In this document: piece by piece, positions 59,699 to 64,000 of the stretch
Layout of the letters: every line of letters begins with the position of its first letter
Position numbering within the stretch: position 1 is the stretch's first letter
Assembly (NCBI RefSeq): GCF_019186805.1
Contig: NZ_CP066783.1
Coordinates: 421,001-485,000, forward strand
Direction: 5' to 3'
DNA: 64,000 nt
Origin: Comamonas fluminis
GTDB lineage: Bacteria; Pseudomonadota; Gammaproteobacteria; Burkholderiales; Burkholderiaceae_C
Notes under the pieces: model-generated
Database searches by the model: none
Told to the model about the DNA's origin: nothing
What the model saw: the letters and a program-made list of their open reading frames with translations, nothing else
Program-made: the position numbers and the translations under genes

Positions 59699-60607
59699 GT
59701 GCTGAACTCGGACCGACACCCTTCCTCCTTGGCCGCCAGAAAACCGGCTGAGGCTGATGCTCCACTGGGAAATGCATTGGGCCCGCTGGCGCAGGGGCGC
59801 GAGTTCGCCTGGTCCGGGCGCGACTTTTCCAGAGTGCAGGCGCTGATCTACAAGCGCGCAGGCATCAGCTTGCACGATGGCAAGCACGCCATGGTGTACA
59901 GCCGCCTGTCACGCAGGCTGCGTGATACCGGGCATGACAGCTTTGCCAGCTATCTGGACTGGCTGGAATCCATCAACGATGGGCCGGAGTGGCAGGAGTT
60001 CGTCAATGCCCTGACGACCAATCTGACCTCGTTCTTCCGCGAAGCGCACCATTTCGAGATTCTTGCCCAGCACCTGCGCAGCCATAAGCCCGCAGGCAGT
60101 GGCTGGAAGGTGTGGTGCAGCGCCGCCTCGACAGGGGAGGAGCCGTACTCGATTCTGATGACGGCTGTGGAGAGCCTGGGCGCATCGACCAGCCTTGCGC
60201 TGACGGCCAGCGATATTGACTCGCGGGTGCTGGAAGTGGCCTCGCATGGGGTCTATCGTGCGGAAAACCTCAAAGGGGTCAGCACAGAGCGCCTGCACCG
60301 GTTTTTCTTGCGCGGGCGATCGGCCAATTCCGGCATGGTGCGCATCAAGCCTGAAATCCGGCGCATGGTGGATTTCATCAATGTCAACCTGATTGCCGGG
60401 GACTACGCATTTCGCGAGCCCTTCGATGTGGTGTTCTGCCGCAACGTGATGATCTACTTTGACGCCCCCACTCAGCGCCGCGTGCTGGAGCGCATTCACA
60501 AGGTGATGTCGCCCGGTGGCCTGCTATTTGTGGGGCATGCTGAAAATTTCAGCGATTCGCGCGATCTGTTCGCACTCAAGGGCAAGACCGTCTATGAGCG
60601 CCAGTGA
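59699..60607 (+). CDS. cheR: Chemoreceptor methyltransferase CheR
   Basis: The GTG start at 59699 gives 302 residues; an overlapping ATG two bases earlier is out of frame. The N-terminal helical domain has FSRVQALIYKRAGISLHDGK and LTTNLTSFFREAHHFEIL. The SAM-binding domain has VWCSAASTGEEPYSILMTAV, FREPFDVVFCRNVMIYFD and GGLLFVGHAENFSD. It methylates receptor glutamates for adaptation and works opposite the CheB encoded two genes downstream. Confidence 0.96.
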   Translation: MLNSDRHPSSLAARKPAEADAPLGNALGPLAQGREFAWSGRDFSRVQALIYKRAGISLHDGKHAMVYSRLSRRLRDTGHDSFASYLDWLESINDGPEWQEFVNALTTNLTSFFREAHHFEILAQHLRSHKPAGSGWKVWCSAASTGEEPYSILMTAVESLGASTSLALTASDIDSRVLEVASHGVYRAENLKGVSTERLHRFFLRGRSANSGMVRIKPEIRRMVDFINVNLIAGDYAFREPFDVVFCRNVMIYFDAPTQRRVLERIHKVMSPGGLLFVGHAENFSDSRDLFALKGKTVYERQ

Positions 60608-60631
60608 AGCTGAACTGCGGAGGGCTGCCGC

Positions 60632-61363
60632 ATGCTGAACCCGCCACGGGGTGAATCCATGGTGCATGCGGAGCGCCGTGCCGCCATGCGCATGCACAGC
60701 TATAGCGCTGCGGACTATCCCGATCCGGCGGGCGTGGCGCCGGTGGCCACGCTGGAGCAGCTCAAGCGCCAGCCGCGCCAGAATGGTGAAGCATCGTTCT
60801 TCTACTTCGACCCGCATTTTCAGCTCAGTGCCGCCAAGGTTCTGCCGGGGGAGTATTTCGTCTCCCGCCAGGAGATGGCCATAGTGACCGTGCTGGGCTC
60901 CTGCATTGCTGCCTGTCTGTGGGACCGCAGCATGCGCGTGGGGGGAATGAACCATTTCATGCTGCCGGATGGCGACAGCAGCGATGTTTCGGGGCGCTAT
61001 GGCTCTTACGCCATGGAACTGCTGATCAACGAAATGCTGAAGCTGGGTGCCCGGCGTGAATCCATGCAGGCCAAGATCTTTGGCGGCGGCCAGGTCATGG
61101 CTAACTTCACCACCATGAATGTGGGCGAGCGCAATACCGCATTCGTCACCGAATACTTGCAGACCGAGCGCATTCCCATCGTCTCTCAGGACGTGCTGGA
61201 CATCTATCCGCGCAAGGTAGTTTTTTTCCCGTCCACAGGCAAGGCCATGGTCAAGCGACTGGCCCATGCCCATCCCGAAGCGCTGGTGCAGCAGGAGATC
61301 AGCCGTGGCAGTGCCGCCGTTGTGGCGCGCAAGACAGCCGGCGGGTCGGTGGACTTGTTTTGA
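60632..61363 (+). CDS. cheD: Chemoreceptor glutamine deamidase CheD
   Basis: The 243-residue protein carries the CheD catalytic cysteine and histidine in AIVTVLGSCIAACLWD and VGGMNHFMLPDG, and the conserved AKIFGGGQVM. The N-terminal about 70 residues are an extension relative to Thermotoga CheD (about 157 residues). The C-terminus ends TAGGSVDLF, nearly identical in its last six residues to the CheZ-like protein at 56.0 kb (GSVELF). It deamidates receptor glutamines and can interact with CheC-type phosphatases; no cheC is seen here. Confidence 0.95.
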   Translation: MLNPPRGESMVHAERRAAMRMHSYSAADYPDPAGVAPVATLEQLKRQPRQNGEASFFYFDPHFQLSAAKVLPGEYFVSRQEMAIVTVLGSCIAACLWDRSMRVGGMNHFMLPDGDSSDVSGRYGSYAMELLINEMLKLGARRESMQAKIFGGGQVMANFTTMNVGERNTAFVTEYLQTERIPIVSQDVLDIYPRKVVFFPSTGKAMVKRLAHAHPEALVQQEISRGSAAVVARKTAGGSVDLF

Positions 61364-61376
61364 GGAAGGTTGAGCG

Positions 61377-62489
61377 TTGATAAAGCCAAAAATCCGGGTG
61401 ATTGTGGTGGATGACTCCGCACTGGTGCGCAGTCTGCTGGCGGAGATCATCAATCGGCAGCACGATATGGAGTGCATTGGCACGGCCAATGATCCGCTGA
61501 TTGCCCGCGAGATGATTCGTGAGCTGAACCCGGACGTGATCACGCTGGATGTGGAAATGCCCCGCATGGATGGCATTGATTTTCTGGGCCGTCTCATGCG
61601 TCTGCGCCCCATGCCGGTCGTGATGATTTCCACGCTGACCGAGCGAGGCGCTGAAGTCACCATGCGCGCCCTTGAACTGGGTGCCATCGATTTTGTGGCC
61701 AAGCCCCGTGTGGGTGTGGCCAATGGCCTGCAGGAACTGGCCAGTCAGATCGTGGACAAAATCCGGGTGGCTGCGGTTGCCCAGGTGCGGCGGCTGGCGG
61801 TTGCGCCCAGTGGCGTTGCGGCTGGCGCTGCCAGCCGGCCCGCTGCAGCGCCTCGGCCAGCGCCGCTTTCGGGCTTGCTGGGCCGTATTTCCACAGAAAA
61901 AATCATCGCCATTGGCGCATCAACCGGTGGAACCGAGGCGATCCGTGAGGTTCTGACCCATCTGCCTGCAGACTGCCCGGCCATTGTCATTACCCAGCAT
62001 ATGCCGCCAGGCTTTACCACCAGCTTCGCGGCGCGCCTCGATAGTCTGTGCCAGATGACGGTCAAGGAGGCTGTGCACGGAGAGCGTCTGCTGCCCGGTC
62101 ACGCCTATATCGCACCGGGCGGCAAGCATTTCTCCATCACCCGCAGTGGTGCCAACTATGTGGCTGTGGTGGATGATGCGCCGCCAGTGAACCGCCACAA
62201 GCCATCGGTGGAAGTGCTGTTCAAGTCGGTGGCGGCCAATGCCGGGCGCAATGCCTACGGCATCATGCTGACCGGCATGGGCGCGGATGGCGCCATCGCC
62301 ATGCGCGAGATGCGTGACGCTGGCAGCTACAACTTGGTTCAGGACGAAAGCACTTGCATCGTCTTCGGCATGCCCCGCGAAGCCATTGCGCATGGGGCCG
62401 CCGATGAGGTGCTGCCCCTGCCGCAGGTTGCCCCTGCCTTATTGAGCAAGCTGCGTGGCGGATCCGATCAGGTGCACCACCGCATCTGA
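61377..62489 (+). CDS. cheB: Chemotaxis methylesterase/response regulator CheB
   Basis: The TTG start at 61377 has GAGGAAGG upstream, giving 370 residues. The N-terminal receiver has phospho-acceptor D58 in [13 protein letters not shown] linker leads to the C-terminal methylesterase with the catalytic serine in [16 protein letters not shown], histidine in [14 protein letters not shown] and aspartate in [13 protein letters not shown]. CheA-P activates it to demethylate receptors. It is the last gene of the che operon and is followed by an 18-base inverted repeat. Confidence 0.96.
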   Translation: MIKPKIRVIVVDDSALVRSLLAEIINRQHDMECIGTANDPLIAREMIRELNPDVITLDVEMPRMDGIDFLGRLMRLRPMPVVMISTLTERGAEVTMRALELGAIDFVAKPRVGVANGLQELASQIVDKIRVAAVAQVRRLAVAPSGVAAGAASRPAAAPRPAPLSGLLGRISTEKIIAIGASTGGTEAIREVLTHLPADCPAIVITQHMPPGFTTSFAARLDSLCQMTVKEAVHGERLLPGHAYIAPGGKHFSITRSGANYVAVVDDAPPVNRHKPSVEVLFKSVAANAGRNAYGIMLTGMGADGAIAMREMRDAGSYNLVQDESTCIVFGMPREAIAHGAADEVLPLPQVAPALLSKLRGGSDQVHHRI

Positions 62490-62503
62490 TTACATATAAA
62501 AAT

Positions 62504-62581
62504 GAGCGCCTTGCGCTTGCCGTCTAATGAGTTGAAATGCTTTAAGCACTGAAACCCAAGAGAGGCAAGCGCAAGGCGCTC
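62504..62581. terminator. Long perfect inverted repeat between cheB and uup
   Basis: GAGCGCCTTGCGCTTGCC (62504-62521) and GGCAAGCGCAAGGCGCTC (62564-62581) pair over 18 bases around a 42-base loop. The loop contains a smaller near-palindrome (TGCTTTAAGCA). No long T-run follows on either side, so it is an atypical terminator for the convergent genes, or another structured element. Confidence 0.6.
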
Positions 62582-62612
62582 TCCTTATTGATGTTGTTGA
62601 ATAGGTCTTGGC

Positions 62613-64000
62613 TTATTCAGACAGCGCCGTCCAGCGCTCCAGCGCTTCCATCAGCGCTTCGTCAATCTCTGCATCGCGCTGATGCATGGCAACGGCCTTG
62701 GTGTTGTCACTGGCAAACAGGCTGCCATCGGCCAGCGCATCCTGAATCTGCTTTTGCTCGGCTTCCAGTGCAGCGATGGTGGCGGGCAGGGTTTCCAGCT
62801 CGCGCTGCTCCTTGTAGCTGAGCTTCTTCTTGGGCGCTGCCGCTGCAGGGGCTGCTGTGGCAACGGGGGCTGCAGGCTTGGCTTCTTCCTTGGCGGGCGC
62901 CTTGGCCTGCGCCGCTTCGGCAATTGCCTTGCTGCGGCGAGACTGCTCCATCCAGTCCGTCACACCGCCTTCGTATTCACGCCAGTGGCCCGGGCCTTCC
63001 CAGGCAATGGTGCTGGTCACCACGTTGTCCAGGAAAGTTCGGTCGTGGCTGACCAGGAACACGGTTCCGTCATAGTTCTGCAGCAGCTCTTCCAGCATGT
63101 CCAGCGTCTCGATGTCGAGGTCGTTGGTCGGCTCGTCCAGCACCAAAACATTGGCGGGGCGGGCAAACAGACGCGCCAGCAGCAAGCGGTTGCGCTCGCC
63201 GCCAGACAGTGATGCCACGGGGGAATGCGCACGCGCAGGCGAGAACAGAAAGTCCGCCAGATAGCTCTTGACGTGCTTTTTCTGGTTGCCAATCTCAATC
63301 CACTCGCTACCGGGGCTGATGAAGTCTTCCAGCGTGGCATTCAGATCGACCTGATGGCGCATCTGGTCAAAGTAGGCCACCTGCAGATTGCCGCCCAGGC
63401 GCACCGTGCCACTGTCGGGGGCCAGTTCGCCCAGAATCATCTTCAGCAGCGTCGTCTTGCCAGCGCCATTCGGGCCCAGCAGGCCCACCTTGTCGCCACG
63501 CAAAATGGTGCCGCTGAACTTCTGAACAATATTCTTTTCGCCAAACGACTTGCTGACATCTGTCAGCTCGGCCACGATCTTGCCCTGATAGCCGTCGCCC
63601 TTGCCGGAAGCGATATCCATGTTCACACCGCCCAGTACATCACGGCGCTGCGCACGGCTGGCCCGCAGTTCCTGCAATCGGGTAATACGGCTCTGGCTGC
63701 GAGTGCGGCGGGCTTCCACGCCTTTGCGAATCCAGACTTCTTCCTGAGCCAGCAACTTGTCGGCCTTGGCGTTGATGACCGCCTCTTGTGCCAGCTGCTC
63801 TTCCTTTTGCAGCACGTACTGGGAGAAGTTGCCCGGATAGGTGCGCAAAATGCCCCGGTCCAGCTCCACAATGCGTGTGGCAATGCGGTCCAGAAAGCTG
63901 CGGTCGTGGGTAATGGTGATGACGCTGCCCTTGAAGGCAATCAGCAACTCCTCCAGCCACTCAATAGAGTCCAGATCCAGGTGGTTGGTAGGCTCATCCA
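62613..64000 (-). CDS. uup: ABC-F family ATPase, Uup-like (5' end outside window)
   Basis: The frame is open to the window edge, and about 462 C-terminal residues are visible. The first visible piece is the Walker B/D-loop of the first nucleotide-binding domain (DEPTNHLDLDSIEWL) and its H-loop ITHDRSFLDRIATRIVELDR. The ABC-F interdomain linker and a full second domain follow: GLLGPNGAGKTTLLKMILGE, ASLSGGERNRLLLARLF, LVLDEPTNDLDIETLDMLEE, LVSHDRTFLDNVV. A C-terminal A/K-rich linker and coiled coil (KLSYKEQRELETLPATIAAL) distinguish Uup from EttA. Uup acts on ribosomes and affects precise excision of transposons in E. coli. Confidence 0.9.
   Translation of the reverse strand, partial: DEPTNHLDLDSIEWLEELLIAFKGSVITITHDRSFLDRIATRIVELDRGILRTYPGNFSQYVLQKEEQLAQEAVINAKADKLLAQEEVWIRKGVEARRTRSQSRITRLQELRASRAQRRDVLGGVNMDIASGKGDGYQGKIVAELTDVSKSFGEKNIVQKFSGTILRGDKVGLLGPNGAGKTTLLKMILGELAPDSGTVRLGGNLQVAYFDQMRHQVDLNATLEDFISPGSEWIEIGNQKKHVKSYLADFLFSPARAHSPVASLSGGERNRLLLARLFARPANVLVLDEPTNDLDIETLDMLEELLQNYDGTVFLVSHDRTFLDNVVTSTIAWEGPGHWREYEGGVTDWMEQSRRSKAIAEAAQAKAPAKEEAKPAAPVATAAPAAAAPKKKLSYKEQRELETLPATIAALEAEQKQIQDALADGSLFASDNTKAVAMHQRDAEIDEALMEALERWTALSE

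Noticed and set aside
1..64000. tRNA, rRNA or CRISPR arrays
   Set aside because: No cloverleaf-like stretches ending in CCA contexts, rRNA blocks, or regularly spaced direct repeats were seen by eye.

Overview
The window reads as a chromosomal segment of a high-GC betaproteobacterium of the family Comamonadaceae, close to Comamonas or Delftia. This rests on gene content, gene order and protein flavour, not on a database search. About 51 kb of the 64 kb (roughly 11.8-62.5 kb) is one nearly continuous flagellar and chemotaxis region. It is flanked by metabolic and cell-envelope genes and carries one small accessory patch with clearly lower GC.

Layout. 1-5.8 kb: the 3' end of an ABC-transporter ATPase, branched-chain aminotransferase ilvE, a PhzF-family enzyme, and a class I/II aminotransferase divergent from a MocR-type (GntR-aminotransferase) regulator. 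5.8-7.9 kb: an AT-richer accessory patch with a small membrane protein, an unknown 104-residue protein and a minimal nucleotidyltransferase, followed by non-coding DNA rich in inverted repeats. 7.9-11.8 kb: a deacetylase / GtrA / polyprenyl-phosphate glycosyltransferase operon divergent from an ArnT-like glycosyltransferase. Together these resemble an amino-sugar lipid A modification pathway.

Flagellar region. flgN-flgM-flgA (minus) are divergent from flgBCDEFGHIJKL and an HDOD-domain gene. flhB-flhA-flhF-flhG-fliA follows. Then come motA-motB-cheY-cheZ (minus), two tandem flagellin genes, fliD-fliS-fliT, and fliE (minus) divergent from fliF-GHIJK and fliLMNOPQR. A response regulator and a cytoplasmic receiver-histidine kinase (minus) separate this from a second chemotaxis operon: a CheZ-like small protein, cheY, cheA, cheW, cheR, cheD and cheB. 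The window ends in a minus-strand ABC-F ATPase (uup-like, partial). Recognisable sigma-28 promoters precede fliC1, fliD and probably fliS and flgM, which fits control by the FliA and FlgM encoded here. The master regulator (flhDC or fleQ type) and chemoreceptors are not in the window.

Most notable observations. (1) A small protein next to cheY and cheA carries the CheZ active-site pattern and shares its extreme C-terminus with CheD. (2) FlhG has lost its Walker A motif and looks like a pseudo-ATPase. (3) flgF-flgG contain an internal low-GC mosaic segment. (4) A 75-115 bp repeat family has at least seven copies, several of them inside flagellar operons, and one composite is tandemly duplicated. 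(5) A likely FlmF/NaxD/FlmK-like lipid A amino-sugar locus is present. (6) There is a small unexplained accessory cassette with a degenerate nucleotidyltransferase.
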